A DNA stretch of 64,000 nt from Spongiivirga citrea (GCF_010671565.1 NZ_JAABOQ010000003.1:558001-622000); one strand, 5' to 3'. Numbered from the stretch's first letter, positions 9,444-18,354 are shown. A program made the numbers and translations. Notes: generated by a model from the sequence alone, not told the origin.

Positions 9444-9898
9444 GTAATTTGTTTGGTCATTGCTATATGCGGTATTCCATCTTCTAGATATTCGTCTCCT
9501 TCTTGATGAAAACCGTGGGTACTATAAAACTTCTTTAAATAGGTTTGTGCTGATATTTTAATAGTCGACTTACCGAAATGATCTTTAATAGCCTTTACGC
9601 TCTCTTTAACCAAATCGTGACCATAGCCATACTTTCGCTCATTTTCTTGAACCACAACACGACCAAAACTCGGACATTCAAAATAATCTCCGCCTTTAAA
9701 AATGCGTGTATATGCGATTATTTTTTCGTTCTTATATCCTATAAGGTGCAATGCCTTCTCATCTTTTCCATCGACATCTTGATACACACAATCTTGTTCG
9801 ACCACAAAAACTTCAGCTCTTAATCGAAGTATTGCATATAGTTCGTTCAAGCTAAGCTCGTCGAAACGTTTAACCTTAAAATTTATAGTTGTACCCAT
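9440..9898 (-). CDS. GNAT family N-acetyltransferase, ElaA-like
   Basis: A 152-residue single-domain protein. LYAILRLRAEVFVVEQDCVYQDVDGKDEKALHLIGY is the ElaA-type N-terminus, and GRVVVQENERKYGYGHDLVKESV carries the acetyl-CoA pyrophosphate-binding loop. It transfers an acetyl group from acetyl-CoA to an unknown amine. It sits directly after the CDF transporter stop (1 base) and overlaps the FG-GAP gene, so the three form one minus-strand operon. Confidence 0.88.
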   Translation of the reverse strand: MGTTINFKVKRFDELSLNELYAILRLRAEVFVVEQDCVYQDVDGKDEKALHLIGYKNEKIIAYTRIFKGGDYFECPSFGRVVVQENERKYGYGHDLVKESVKAIKDHFGKSTIKISAQTYLKKFYSTHGFHQEGDEYLEDGIPHIAMTKQIT

Positions 9899-10822
9899 CT
9901 AATCTTGTACAATAACATCTTTTGCGTCGCATTTACCAAACTCTGGCTGAATGTTTACATGGTTAATATCGAAATCGTGAAACAATAGCTCTTCAATGGT
10001 ATTTAAAATGCGATCAAATTCTGACAAGTTAATATCTTCTTCAAAATCGATATGTGCTTCTAGGTGTACTTCATCTTCATTAAGCTGCCAAACGTGAATA
10101 TGATGCATGTTCTTTACTGATGGAATATTAACAACGGCTGCAACAATCTTCTTAATATTGATATCCTCTGGCGTGAATAACATTAATACTCTAGTAGATG
10201 AGCGTAGCAGATCATATCCCATATAAATAAGATAAACACCTATTAACAATGTCAACAAACTATCGATCCAGAAAACACCAAAAAACTTCATGAGTACTCC
10301 ACCAATCAAAACTGCAACTGAGGCCATCATATCGGTTAATAAATGAAGATAGGCCGATTTCATATTCATATTAACATCAGCATCCTTTTTTATCAATAAT
10401 ACACTAAATCCGTTAGCTATGATTCCCAGTAACGCTAACCATATCACTAGGTTTGAGCCTATTTCTTCAGGGTTTTGAAACCTTTTTATTGCTTCAATAA
10501 TTAATAAAACAGCAACCACAACTAATGTGGCGGCATTTACAAAAGCCGCAATAATCTCGGCCCGTTTATATCCAAAAGTCTTGTTAGTTGATGCCTTTTT
10601 CCCGGAAAGTTTATTAGCTATATAACTAATAATTAAGGAAAGAACATCGCTAAAATTATGTAGTGCATCAGATAACAGCGCCAAACTTCCTGAAATAATT
10701 CCGCCTACTACTTGAGCTGCAGTAATAAGAATATTCAAGAAAATGGAGATTAATAGGTTTCTACCCTTTAGATCTCCATGACGATGTGAGTGACCGTGAT
10801 TATGTTCGTGGGTGTGAGCCAT
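9899..10822 (-). CDS. Cation diffusion facilitator family transporter (zinc/cadmium-type exporter)
   Basis: 307 residues. The N-terminus is His-rich (HTHEHNHGHSHRHGD), a cytosolic metal-binding tail common in ZitB/CzcD-type CDF proteins. Six membrane helices follow, with the metal site pairs SDALHNFSDV in TM2 and HLLTDMMASV in TM5 (the HxxxD pattern points to zinc rather than manganese), then the cytosolic dimerisation domain with HIHVWQLNEDEVHLEAHIDF. It should export Zn2+ or similar ions from the cytosol. A short inverted repeat precedes the start. Confidence 0.93.
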   Translation of the reverse strand: MAHTHEHNHGHSHRHGDLKGRNLLISIFLNILITAAQVVGGIISGSLALLSDALHNFSDVLSLIISYIANKLSGKKASTNKTFGYKRAEIIAAFVNAATLVVVAVLLIIEAIKRFQNPEEIGSNLVIWLALLGIIANGFSVLLIKKDADVNMNMKSAYLHLLTDMMASVAVLIGGVLMKFFGVFWIDSLLTLLIGVYLIYMGYDLLRSSTRVLMLFTPEDINIKKIVAAVVNIPSVKNMHHIHVWQLNEDEVHLEAHIDFEEDINLSEFDRILNTIEELLFHDFDINHVNIQPEFGKCDAKDVIVQD

Positions 10823-10824
10823 AG

Positions 10825-10844
10825 TATCCTCTAAAATTAGGATA
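10825..10844. promoter_or_regulatory. Inverted repeat upstream of the CDF exporter (possible operator)
   Basis: TATCCT-N8-AGGATA is a perfect 6+6 inverted repeat whose edge lies 3 bases before the start codon. The position suits repressor control of a metal exporter. I recognise no known metalloregulator consensus, so the role is inferred from position and symmetry only. Confidence 0.35.
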
Positions 10845-10878
10845 AAACGGCTTAATTATGACGTTACTAGTCATTTTT

Positions 10879-11316
10879 CTAGCAAGAAAGTTCGCTGATT
10901 TTTTTTACGCGATTTTCGTGTCGACCACCTTCAAAGTTCGTTTTAAAAAATGTTTCGACCATTGCTACTGCTTGAGGTAAAGAAGTATACCTAGCGGGAA
11001 CACATAATATATTTGCGTTGTTATGCTGTCTAGTAAGTTCAACGATTTCCTTCGTCCAACATAAACCTGCTCGTACTTTTGCATATTTATTGGCTGTCAT
11101 AGCAACACCGTTACCACTACCACAAATAAGAATACCAAAATCCGCTTTCCCCTCATGTACATCACTAGCTACTGGGTGTACAAAATCAGGATAATCAACA
11201 CTACTATTTTCGTTCGTACCGTAGTTCGTTATTTCATAACCTTGTTCTTTCAACTTTTCAACAATGGTTAATTTGTACTCAGTACCCGCGTGATCGTTAC
11301 CAATAGCTATTTTCAT
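10879..11316 (-). CDS. rpiB: Ribose 5-phosphate isomerase B
   Basis: 145 residues, the usual length of the RpiB/LacAB family. GNDHAG (6-11) and the catalytic-base motif ILICGSGNGVAMTANKY (Cys65) are intact, as is the phosphate-binding TRQHNNANILCVPAR. It interconverts ribose 5-phosphate and ribulose 5-phosphate in the non-oxidative pentose phosphate pathway in the cytosol. It stands alone, with a TACCTTTG-type -7 box about 115 bases upstream. Confidence 0.95.
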   Translation of the reverse strand: MKIAIGNDHAGTEYKLTIVEKLKEQGYEITNYGTNENSSVDYPDFVHPVASDVHEGKADFGILICGSGNGVAMTANKYAKVRAGLCWTKEIVELTRQHNNANILCVPARYTSLPQAVAMVETFFKTNFEGGRHENRVKKISELSC

Positions 11317-12075
11317 CTGTTCTTTTTTATTATTTTTTATTTGTCAGATGTAATTCGCCATGGAGCATTTCGGTTGATATCAACTTAACTGCTATGGCTC
11401 ATTTCATTTTTTTATGCTCTAGTTGTGAACAACAAAGGTACTTTTTAACCAATTATATAATTCTTAAAAAGTAATTATTTTACCCACAGTTAATAGTTAG
11501 TTAATAACTAAGGACAGCCCATTGTTTATATTTAATGATGAATTTGGAAAAGTATTTTTTGATTTTAAAGGAATATTTATAAGCAGGCTTCTATAAGCTG
11601 CTTCCAAATTTTTTAATGCTTATTTATGAGTTCGAAATGAGCATTAAACCACCATTTTATCAACTAAAAAAATCTGGTTTTTTATTAAATTTTAATTGTT
11701 CAATTTGGTTGTGAACAATTGTTGATAGGATTTGAAATCTACCTAAAACCAAGCAGTTAAATTATAAATATCTTGTTAATTACTGTTTACCTTTTTTAAT
11801 AAGTGAAACTATCAAGCTTATTCTAGAAAAGATATGCCACATATGAACACCCTATAATAACCATCATTTTATTTTAAATTTTAAAAAGAAAAAATGAATT
11901 GATATTTAATAGTGTTGATAACCTTTGTGTCTTTTGAAAGATGAATAACAAATTGCTAATTGTATACTACTTAATCTGATTCTTAACTAATATGTTCTTA
12001 TTCACTTCTTTTGAGGGGAAACTTTAAAAAAGAAAATCTATTCTCTTTGCTCTTTTTTCTTGCTTCTAATAAAAC
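11317..12075. other. 759-base AT-rich gene-free region (weak candidate for oriC)
   Basis: No frame worth calling on either strand. The stretch is strongly AT-rich with A/T runs. It holds a consensus-like minus-strand -7 box CAAAGGTA at 11433-11440 (for rpiB), two copies of TTGTGAACAA near 11423 and 11710, a TGTTGATAA (DnaA-box-like, one change from the consensus complement) at 11913-11921, a related TTGTTGATAG at 11719-11728, and TTAATAACT near 11500. Three parS-like sites lie 8-11 kb away, compatible with an origin-proximal location. GC-skew data are not available here, so oriC is only a candidate. Confidence 0.3.
11433..11440 (-). promoter_or_regulatory. Probable -7 box for rpiB
   Basis: The minus strand reads TACCTTTG, an exact TAnnTTTG match, directed toward rpiB and implying a leader of about 110 bases. 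No TTG at standard spacing was seen. Confidence 0.35.
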
Positions 12076-12315
12076 CTAAACAATATTTAGTGGAGAGCTA
12101 TTCTCAAAATCTGTGATAAGTTGCTTTACATAGTCTGCGTAGTCCTTGTGTACTTTTAGATGAATACCTCCTAATGCATTTGAATAAAAAGGTGCTACTT
12201 GAATCATTGTTTCATTTTGAAAAATATGAGGAATAGCTTCTTCTTGTAAACGCGCTTTTAGTAGCACATATTCAAAAGGATATGTGTAGGTGGCAACAAC
12301 TATAAAGTTTTGCAT
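12076..12315 (-). CDS. DUF2007 domain protein (putative signal-transducing protein)
   Basis: A 79-residue single-domain protein. The pattern VVATYTYPFEYVLLKARLQEEAIPHIFQNETM...GGIHLKVHKDYADYVKQLI matches the short DUF2007 fold, a ferredoxin-like module related to PII-type proteins. No biochemical role is established. It is alone on the minus strand between the AT-rich region and the small membrane ORF. Confidence 0.82.
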   Translation of the reverse strand: MQNFIVVATYTYPFEYVLLKARLQEEAIPHIFQNETMIQVAPFYSNALGGIHLKVHKDYADYVKQLITDFENSSPLNIV

Positions 12316-12345
12316 AACAGGATTTTGTAATATTCAAAAAGGAAG

Positions 12346-12525
12346 TTATGAAATTTTTGGAAGAACTACTTTTTGCAAGGTTACTTTTTCCGATTGTTTG
12401 ATGACATTTTCCTTATGCGTATTGGTTTCGTCGGTAAGTGAAGTGTTTATGTAGGACACAAACACGCCGAGACCTATCAAGAAAATGATGACAAATAAGA
12501 CGATTATTTTATGAACTCGTTTCAC
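12346..12525 (-). CDS. Small single-pass membrane protein (hypothetical)
   Basis: A GTG-initiated 59-residue frame. It begins with a short basic segment (KRVHK), then one clear transmembrane helix (IIVLFVIIFLIGLGVFVSYI), then a polar tail of about 35 residues. The positive-inside bias predicts an N-in, C-out topology. I recognise no family. It lies 30 bases upstream of the DUF2007 gene on the same strand and could be co-transcribed. Support is compositional; chance is possible. Confidence 0.45.
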   Translation of the reverse strand: MKRVHKIIVLFVIIFLIGLGVFVSYINTSLTDETNTHKENVIKQSEKVTLQKVVLPKIS

Positions 12526-12778
12526 GATTTGAGATTGATTGATTGATGATTGTTATATAAAGACGTTCGATTTTCGCTTTTGTTACACAAAAATTATATT
12601 TTTTTTAACTTTTTTTAAGTAGACGTTAGCATTTCGGTATCCTTACTAGTTAACGAAAGTTAAATAGCTTCTAGTATCTATTTAGTTATTAAACAGTACC
12701 TTTACTAAAATTTAGAAATGAAAACCTACTTTGTAAGCCCCATGAATTATGAGAAGATGGTAGGTGCAGCTATAGAAA

Positions 12779-14986
12779 ATGGCAAAAAGAAAAAAACGAA
12801 AAGGCAGTAATAATAAGATATCCAACCTCACTGCCACTATCTTTAGTATTCTTAAAAAAGATAGAAATCAAACTTTTAACTACAAACAGATTGCAGCTAA
12901 ACTAGGTGTTACCGATGCTAGCGGAAGAAATCAAATTATTAAAAAACTTCAGCAGTTAAAAGAAAAGAAACAAATAGAAGAGGTTGAACGAGGAAAGTTC
13001 AAAGCAATAATTTCAACAGAGTATTATCGTGGAATTTTAGATCTTACCAGCAATGGTAATGGTTATGTAATTACTGATGCTTTTGATTCGGATATTTTTA
13101 TAACAAGTAACAATATCAATAAAGCACTAAATGGTGATGAAGTAGAAGTCTATGTATATAAGCGCCGCCGAAGCGATAAACTTCAAGGTGAAATTGTTCA
13201 AATAATAAAACGAAATAAAACGGAATTTGTTGGCGTACTTCAGCTTACAAAGAACTACGGATTTGTCAACATATCAAGTCCGAAGATGTATACCGATGTT
13301 TTTGTTCCTAAGAATAAGATAGGTGATGCTGAAGACGGAGATAAAGTAGTAGTTCGATTGGAAGATTGGCCTGAAAAAGCTGATTCACCTTTTGGTAAAG
13401 TAATACAAGTACTAGGAAAACCTGGAGAACATCATACAGAGATTCATTCCATTTTAGCTGAGTATGGGCTACCTTACGAATTTCCGGATGATGTACAATT
13501 GTTTGCTGATAAACTAGATACAAGTATTACTGTAGATGAAATTGCAAAACGTCGCGATATGCGCGATACATTAACCTTTACAATCGATCCGAAAGATGCG
13601 AAAGATTTTGATGATGCTCTCTCATTTAAAGAACTAGAAAATGGGAATTATGAAATAGGAATTCACATTGCAGATGTATCTCATTATTTAAAAGAAGGCA
13701 CCATCTTAGATGATGAAGCTTATGATCGTGCAACCTCAGTTTATTTGGTTGATAGGGTAGTGCCAATGCTTCCAGAAATTCTTTCAAACGGAGCCTGCTC
13801 CTTAAGACCACATGAAGAAAAGTATACCTTTTCTGCTGTGTTTGAAATGGATAAAAATGCAAAGGTGCTGGATCAGTGGTTTGGTAGAACAGTTACCTAT
13901 TCTGATGAGCGTTTTGCTTATGAAGAAGCTCAGCATATCATAGAAACTGAAGGAAATAAGATATCAGAAGAAATTTCTATTAGAGAAGGTGGAGGATATG
14001 AAGTAAGTGATGACATAAAAAATGCGACTTTGACTCTAGATCGTCTTGCAAAAAAAATGCGATCGCAGCGTATGGGTGCAGGTGCTATTTCTTTTGATAA
14101 AGTTGAAGTAAAATTCATGTTAGATAAAGAAAATGAACCAGCAGGAATTTTCTTTAAAACATCAAAAGATGCCAATAAACTTATTGAAGAATTTATGCTA
14201 CTGGCCAACAGAAAAGTAGCAGAATTTATAGGTAAGAAAAAAGGAAAAGAAGGTAAGCCAAAGACATTTGTATATCGTACGCACGACGAACCAGATGAAG
14301 AAAAATTAATGAATCTGAATAACGTCATATCCCGTTTTGGATATAGCGTTAATATGAAATCTCGTAAGACAATTACTTCTTCATTAAATGACCTTTTACA
14401 AGAAGTAAATGGGAAAAAAGAGCAGAATTTAGTAGACACTTTAGCCATACGAAGTATGAGTAAGGCAGAGTATACTACACATAATATTGGTCATTATGGC
14501 CTTGCTTTTGATTACTACACCCACTTTACATCGCCTATACGACGTTATCCCGATGTAATGGTACATCGATTGCTTCAGTACTATTTAGACGGAAATAAGA
14601 CCGCTAACGAGAAAGTATTTGAAGAAAAGTGCCAGCATTCTTCAAATATGGAAAATCTAGCTGCTAGGGCAGAAAGAGATTCAATAAAATATATGCAGGT
14701 AAAGTTCATGCAAAATCACCAGGATGAAGAATTCTTAGGTGTTATTTCTGGAGTTACTGAATGGGGAATTTATGTAGAGATTATATCTAATAAGTGCGAA
14801 GGTATGGTCAGAATTCGTGAGATCAAAGATGACTATTATAGTTTCGACGAACGCCAATATGCCTTAGTAGGAGAGCGAACAAAAAACACCTATCAATTAG
14901 GAGATGAAGTATATGTAAAAGTCAAAAACGCCGATTTAATAAAAAGGCATTTGGACTTTACGTTGATTGGAAAGAAGGAGGATTAA
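12779..14986 (+). CDS. rnr: Ribonuclease R (3'-5' exoribonuclease, RNB family)
   Basis: 735 residues in the RNase R order: basic N-terminal winged-helix region (1-75), cold-shock domains, the RNB catalytic domain with TIDPKDAKDFDDALSF (Mg-binding Asp cluster) and HYGLAFDYYTHFTSPIRRYPD, then a C-terminal S1 domain (EEFLGVISGVTEWGIYVE). It degrades structured RNA processively. The start at 12779 is preceded by an overlapping out-of-frame ATG frame of 30 codons, which I do not call. A hairpin repeat lies just after the stop and may terminate transcription. Confidence 0.96.
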   Translation: MAKRKKRKGSNNKISNLTATIFSILKKDRNQTFNYKQIAAKLGVTDASGRNQIIKKLQQLKEKKQIEEVERGKFKAIISTEYYRGILDLTSNGNGYVITDAFDSDIFITSNNINKALNGDEVEVYVYKRRRSDKLQGEIVQIIKRNKTEFVGVLQLTKNYGFVNISSPKMYTDVFVPKNKIGDAEDGDKVVVRLEDWPEKADSPFGKVIQVLGKPGEHHTEIHSILAEYGLPYEFPDDVQLFADKLDTSITVDEIAKRRDMRDTLTFTIDPKDAKDFDDALSFKELENGNYEIGIHIADVSHYLKEGTILDDEAYDRATSVYLVDRVVPMLPEILSNGACSLRPHEEKYTFSAVFEMDKNAKVLDQWFGRTVTYSDERFAYEEAQHIIETEGNKISEEISIREGGGYEVSDDIKNATLTLDRLAKKMRSQRMGAGAISFDKVEVKFMLDKENEPAGIFFKTSKDANKLIEEFMLLANRKVAEFIGKKKGKEGKPKTFVYRTHDEPDEEKLMNLNNVISRFGYSVNMKSRKTITSSLNDLLQEVNGKKEQNLVDTLAIRSMSKAEYTTHNIGHYGLAFDYYTHFTSPIRRYPDVMVHRLLQYYLDGNKTANEKVFEEKCQHSSNMENLAARAERDSIKYMQVKFMQNHQDEEFLGVISGVTEWGIYVEIISNKCEGMVRIREIKDDYYSFDERQYALVGERTKNTYQLGDEVYVKVKNADLIKRHLDFTLIGKKED

Positions 14987-14997
14987 TTTATTGCTAA

Positions 14998-15122
14998 TGT
15001 CAGTTCGAGTGGTTTCATTTGAATGACAAGGAAAATGAAATTGTATCGAGAACAAATAGATAATAACAAGGTTCTCGATACAATTTTTCTTTCGTACCTC
15101 AGAAAAACCACTTGAACTGACA
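14998..15122. repeat. R1 palindromic repeat pair (upstream of the GIY-YIG gene)
   Basis: Two R1 units face each other: 14998-15053 forward (TGTCAGTTCGAGTG to TGTATCGAGAAC) and 15070-15122 reversed, separated by 16 bases, making a 125-base inverted repeat. Each unit has its own inner stem: TTTCATTT/AAATGAAA in the first and TTTTTCT/AGAAAAA in the second. Other R1 copies are at 15438, 20069, 28887, 30844 and 47274. Confidence 0.9.
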
Positions 15123-15142
15123 ATTGGCTAGATATCTGATTT

Positions 15143-15433
15143 ATGAAAATATATTATGTCTATATCTTATTATGTTCAGATGAAACCTATTACACCGGAA
15201 TAACCTCTAATCTTAATAAAAGATTGTTCGAGCATAATTCGGGAGAAAATGCTGACAGTTACACTTACCATAGGAGACCGATTGAATTAGTTTATTATTG
15301 TGAATTTACAGAAGTTGGTTTTGCTATTGATACTGAAAAACAAATTAAAAAATGGTCTAAAGCAAAGAAAGAAGCATTGATCAATAGTGAATATGATAAG
15401 CTGCCTAATCTTGCTAAAAAGAAATTCAAATAA
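15143..15433 (+). CDS. GIY-YIG domain nuclease (URI-type, single domain)
   Basis: A 96-residue stand-alone GIY-YIG domain: YVYIL (5-9) and YYTGIT (16-21) are the two halves of the signature, Arg27 in NKRL and Glu65 in DTEKQIKKW are the expected catalytic residues, and WSKAKKEALI closes the fold. It belongs to the UvrC-/YhbQ-like group of small endonucleases; the substrate is unknown. It starts 20 bases after one R1 repeat pair and ends 4 bases before another R1 unit, so the gene is wrapped by the repeats. Confidence 0.93.
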   Translation: MKIYYVYILLCSDETYYTGITSNLNKRLFEHNSGENADSYTYHRRPIELVYYCEFTEVGFAIDTEKQIKKWSKAKKEALINSEYDKLPNLAKKKFK

Positions 15434-15437
15434 CAAG

Positions 15438-15493
15438 TGTCAATTCGAGTGTTTCTATTTAACCGAGAGGGAAAATAGAAATGTATCGAGAAC
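15438..15493 (+). repeat. R1 palindromic repeat unit (downstream of the GIY-YIG gene)
   Basis: A single forward R1 unit, opening TGTCAATTCGAGTG and closing TGTATCGAGAAC, with inner stem TTTCTATTT/AAATAGAAA. It differs in stem sequence from the upstream copies but keeps pairing. It lies between the GIY-YIG stop and the convergent pgk stop. Confidence 0.88.
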
Positions 15494-15516
15494 CTTATAA
15501 AAGCCTACCTCAAATA

Positions 15517-16707
15517 TTAAGACCTAATAGCAGCAATCCCAGGTAAGGTTTTTCCTTCAAGACTTTCTAGCATTGCGCCACCACCAGTGCTAACATAACT
15601 TACTTTATCAGCAAAGCCAAATTGCTTAACAGCGGCAACAGAATCACCACCACCAACTAAAGAGAAAGCCCCATTTTTAGTAGCCTCAGCAATAAAGTTA
15701 CCCAGCTCAATAGTTCCTTTAGCAAAGTTCTCCATTTCAAAAACACCCAAAGGACCATTCCATAAAATTGTTTTGCTTTCTAGTACAACATCTTTAAAGC
15801 GCTGCATAGAAACTGGACCAGCATCTAGACCTTGCCAACCATCTGGAATATTGGTTACATCAACCACTTGGGTATTGGCATCATTTGAAAATGAATCAGC
15901 CGCCAAAACATCAACAGGTAAATGAATTTTTACACCTAATTCTTCAGCCTTTTGTAAGATGTCTAAAGCAAGTTGTTGTTTATCATCTTCACAAATAGAA
16001 TCACCAACTTTTCCACCTTGCGCTTTTACAAATGTATAGGTCATACCACCACCAATAATTAGGTGGTCAATCTTACTTAAAATGTTTTCAATAATGGTAA
16101 TTTTAGAAGATACTTTTGCGCCACCAAGAATTGCTAAAACTGGTTTTTCACCACTAGTCATTACCTTATCAATAGCTTCAATTTCTTTTGCTAAAAGATC
16201 ACCAAAACATTTATTTCCTTCAAAAAATTTAGCAACTACTGTGGTTGAAGCATGTGCTCTGTGTGCGGTACCAAAAGCATCATTTATATAAACATCACCT
16301 AGTTTTGAAAGAGACTGAGCAAATTGCTCATCACCTGAAGTTTCTTCACTATAAAAACGAAGATTTTCTAATAATAGTATTTGACCAGGTTCTAAATTTG
16401 CGGCAGCCTCTTCAGCTTTTTCACCAATGCAATCATCAACAAACAAGACGTTTACACCAATAATTTCGGATACAGCATCGGCAATATGACTAAGCGAAAG
16501 ATCAGCATTTACCTGTCCCTTTGGTCGACCTAAATGCGACATTAAAATTGCACTTCCACCATCTTCAAGAACTTTAATAATAGTTGGTTTAGCAGCACGA
16601 ATTCTAGTAGTGTCTGTGACTTCTTGTTCGTCGTTTAAAGGAACATTAAAGTCGACACGAATTAGTGCTTTTTTATCTTTAAAGTTGAAGTTTTCTATGG
16701 TTGCCAT
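15517..16707 (-). CDS. pgk: Phosphoglycerate kinase
   Basis: 396 residues, the standard length. RVDFNVPLN near the N-terminus, [43 protein letters not shown] and the C-terminal [12 protein letters not shown] nucleotide loop are all present. It catalyses the ATP-forming step of glycolysis from 1,3-bisphosphoglycerate and its reverse. It is transcribed alone from a TATCTTTG -7 box about 40 bases upstream. Confidence 0.97.
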   Translation of the reverse strand: MATIENFNFKDKKALIRVDFNVPLNDEQEVTDTTRIRAAKPTIIKVLEDGGSAILMSHLGRPKGQVNADLSLSHIADAVSEIIGVNVLFVDDCIGEKAEEAAANLEPGQILLLENLRFYSEETSGDEQFAQSLSKLGDVYINDAFGTAHRAHASTTVVAKFFEGNKCFGDLLAKEIEAIDKVMTSGEKPVLAILGGAKVSSKITIIENILSKIDHLIIGGGMTYTFVKAQGGKVGDSICEDDKQQLALDILQKAEELGVKIHLPVDVLAADSFSNDANTQVVDVTNIPDGWQGLDAGPVSMQRFKDVVLESKTILWNGPLGVFEMENFAKGTIELGNFIAEATKNGAFSLVGGGDSVAAVKQFGFADKVSYVSTGGGAMLESLEGKTLPGIAAIRS

Positions 16708-16748
16708 TTGTCAAGTAATTTAGTAGTAAGTTGTTAATTAATGAGGCG

Positions 16749-16756
16749 CAAAGATA
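16749..16756 (-). promoter_or_regulatory. Probable -7 box of pgk
   Basis: The minus strand reads TATCTTTG, matching TAnnTTTG, 42-49 bases before the pgk start codon. The same sequence precedes gltX. Confidence 0.5.
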
Positions 16757-16791
16757 GGGCAATGTTTAAAATCATGTGCCTATAAATAAGT

Positions 16792-16799
16792 TATATTTG
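16792..16799 (+). promoter_or_regulatory. Probable -7 box of holB, directly before the start codon
   Basis: TATATTTG matches TAnnTTTG and ends only 4 bases before the first of two adjacent ATG codons (16804 and 16807). If it is the promoter, the transcript is leaderless or nearly so. Confidence 0.45.
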
Positions 16800-16803
16800 T
16801 TAC

Positions 16804-17952
16804 ATGATGTTTGCTCAAGTAATAGGACATGATATAGTAAAAAAGCACCTAATAAAAAGTGTGCATAATGGCCGTGTTCCTCATGCCCAGATGTTCGTAG
16901 GACCAGAGGGTTGTGGTAAATTGCCACTGGCAATTGCCTATGCACAATATTTGGTTTGTGCCAATACGGGTGATGATAATAAAGGAGGCAAGGATAACTG
17001 TAATTTGATGTTCAAAAAGTTCGCACATCCTGATGTACATTTTTCATTTCCAGTAACAACAACTTCAGCAATAAAAAAAGATCCGAAGTCGGCTGATTTT
17101 AACCAGGAATTCCTTCAGTTTCTTAAAGAAGAACCGTATGGTAATTTATTGGATTGGCAACGGTTTATGGGTGTCGAGAAAAAGCAAACAATTATCAATG
17201 TTCACGAAGCAAAGAGTGTTGATCATTTTTTGAGTATGAAACCCTATGAAGGGGGATATAAGGTGGTTATTATGTGGATGGCGGATACGATGAACGAGGC
17301 GGCTGCTAATAAACTATTAAAGTCGATTGAGGAGCCACCAGATAATACAGTAATTATTTTGCTTGCCAAATCTGAAGAAAATGTGATTGGTACCATACGA
17401 TCTAGATGTCAGGTTATTCACTTAAATGGATTGCCGGAAGTAAGCATCACAAAGGAACTTGTAAATAGAGGAGTGCCTGAAATGAAGGCTAATAAAATAG
17501 CGCATCAATCAGCTGGAAACTTTAACAAAGCACTTGATTTGGTTGAAGGACGTTCAGAAGATTCTATGTTCGAGGAATGGTTTATCACCTGGGTTCGTAA
17601 TGCGTTTAGAGCAAAAGGAAATAAGTCAGTGATTAATGATCTGGTGGATTGGAGCGAAAGCATCGCCACATCTGGACGCCAAGCACAAAAGGAATTCTTG
17701 ATATATAGTACTGAAGTTTTTAGGCAGGCAATGCTTATTAATTATGGTGTTGAAACCTTGTCGTATTTTGATTTCGAAGGAAATGATTTTGACCTGAAGA
17801 AGTTTGCTCCATTTATTCATAATGGAAATATTGTTGAACTAATTGCTCATTTAGAAGAAGCTGTTTATCACGTACAAGGGAATGGCAATGCGAAAATTAT
17901 TTTAACTGACCTTTCAATTAAACTAACTAGATTACTTCACGCAAAACAATAG
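16804..17952 (+). CDS. holB: DNA polymerase III subunit delta'
   Basis: 382 residues. The clamp-loader AAA+ start FAQVIGHDIVKKHLIKSVHNGRVPHAQMFVGPEGCGK, the Walker-B-like region, and sensor motif SIEEPPDNTVIILLA...TIRSRCQ are typical of delta'. The P-loop reads GPEGCGKLP, lacking the usual Ser/Thr after Lys, as expected since delta' does not use ATP. It forms part of the sliding-clamp loader. Either of two adjacent ATGs may be used. A DoxX-like gene follows after 3 bases. Confidence 0.93.
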   Translation: MMFAQVIGHDIVKKHLIKSVHNGRVPHAQMFVGPEGCGKLPLAIAYAQYLVCANTGDDNKGGKDNCNLMFKKFAHPDVHFSFPVTTTSAIKKDPKSADFNQEFLQFLKEEPYGNLLDWQRFMGVEKKQTIINVHEAKSVDHFLSMKPYEGGYKVVIMWMADTMNEAAANKLLKSIEEPPDNTVIILLAKSEENVIGTIRSRCQVIHLNGLPEVSITKELVNRGVPEMKANKIAHQSAGNFNKALDLVEGRSEDSMFEEWFITWVRNAFRAKGNKSVINDLVDWSESIATSGRQAQKEFLIYSTEVFRQAMLINYGVETLSYFDFEGNDFDLKKFAPFIHNGNIVELIAHLEEAVYHVQGNGNAKIILTDLSIKLTRLLHAKQ

Positions 17953-17955
17953 AAT

Positions 17956-18354
17956 ATGGATACTATTCTGAACAACGGAATCGAACTGTTACTAATGCTA
18001 TTTATCATCATTACATTTCTACAATCAGGTATTGATAAAGTGGTAGATTGGAAAGGAAACCTAAGTTGGTTAAATGAGCATTTCTCTAAATCTATTCTAG
18101 CGGGAACGGTTCCGTTATTGCTCGGAATTGTTTTGGTGCTAGAATTGATTTGTGGTCTACTAGCGATTGTAGGAATATATCAATTGCTAAGCGCAGGGGA
18201 TAGTACTATGGCAGTGTATGCAAGTTTATTATCTGGACTTACATTACTTATGTTGCTATTCGGACAACGAGTCGCAAAAGACTATGCGGGTGCACTTACC
18301 ATAGTATGTTATTTTATGGTAATTGTAATCGGTTTGTTTGTACTCAGGAGTTAG
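17956..18354 (+). CDS. DoxX-like integral membrane protein
   Basis: 132 residues with four predicted membrane helices. LQSGIDKVVDWKGNLSWL and the GxxxxxxELICGLLAIVG region agree with the DoxX/MauE-like family. Members have been linked to quinone or thiol redox work, but the role here is open. It follows holB after 3 bases (same transcript) and meets ompH tail to tail with one base between the stops. Confidence 0.75.
   Translation: MDTILNNGIELLLMLFIIITFLQSGIDKVVDWKGNLSWLNEHFSKSILAGTVPLLLGIVLVLELICGLLAIVGIYQLLSAGDSTMAVYASLLSGLTLLMLLFGQRVAKDYAGALTIVCYFMVIVIGLFVLRS

Noticed and set aside
12718-12810. A 30-codon ATG frame (MKTYFVSPMNYEKM...) overlapping the rnr start
   Set aside because: Short, basic-tailed, overlaps the first rnr codons in another frame and resembles no family; could be a leader peptide but nothing supports it.
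13930-14448. 172-residue open frame on the minus strand inside rnr
   Set aside because: Opposite a well-supported gene; composition is the mirror of rnr codons and no domain is seen.
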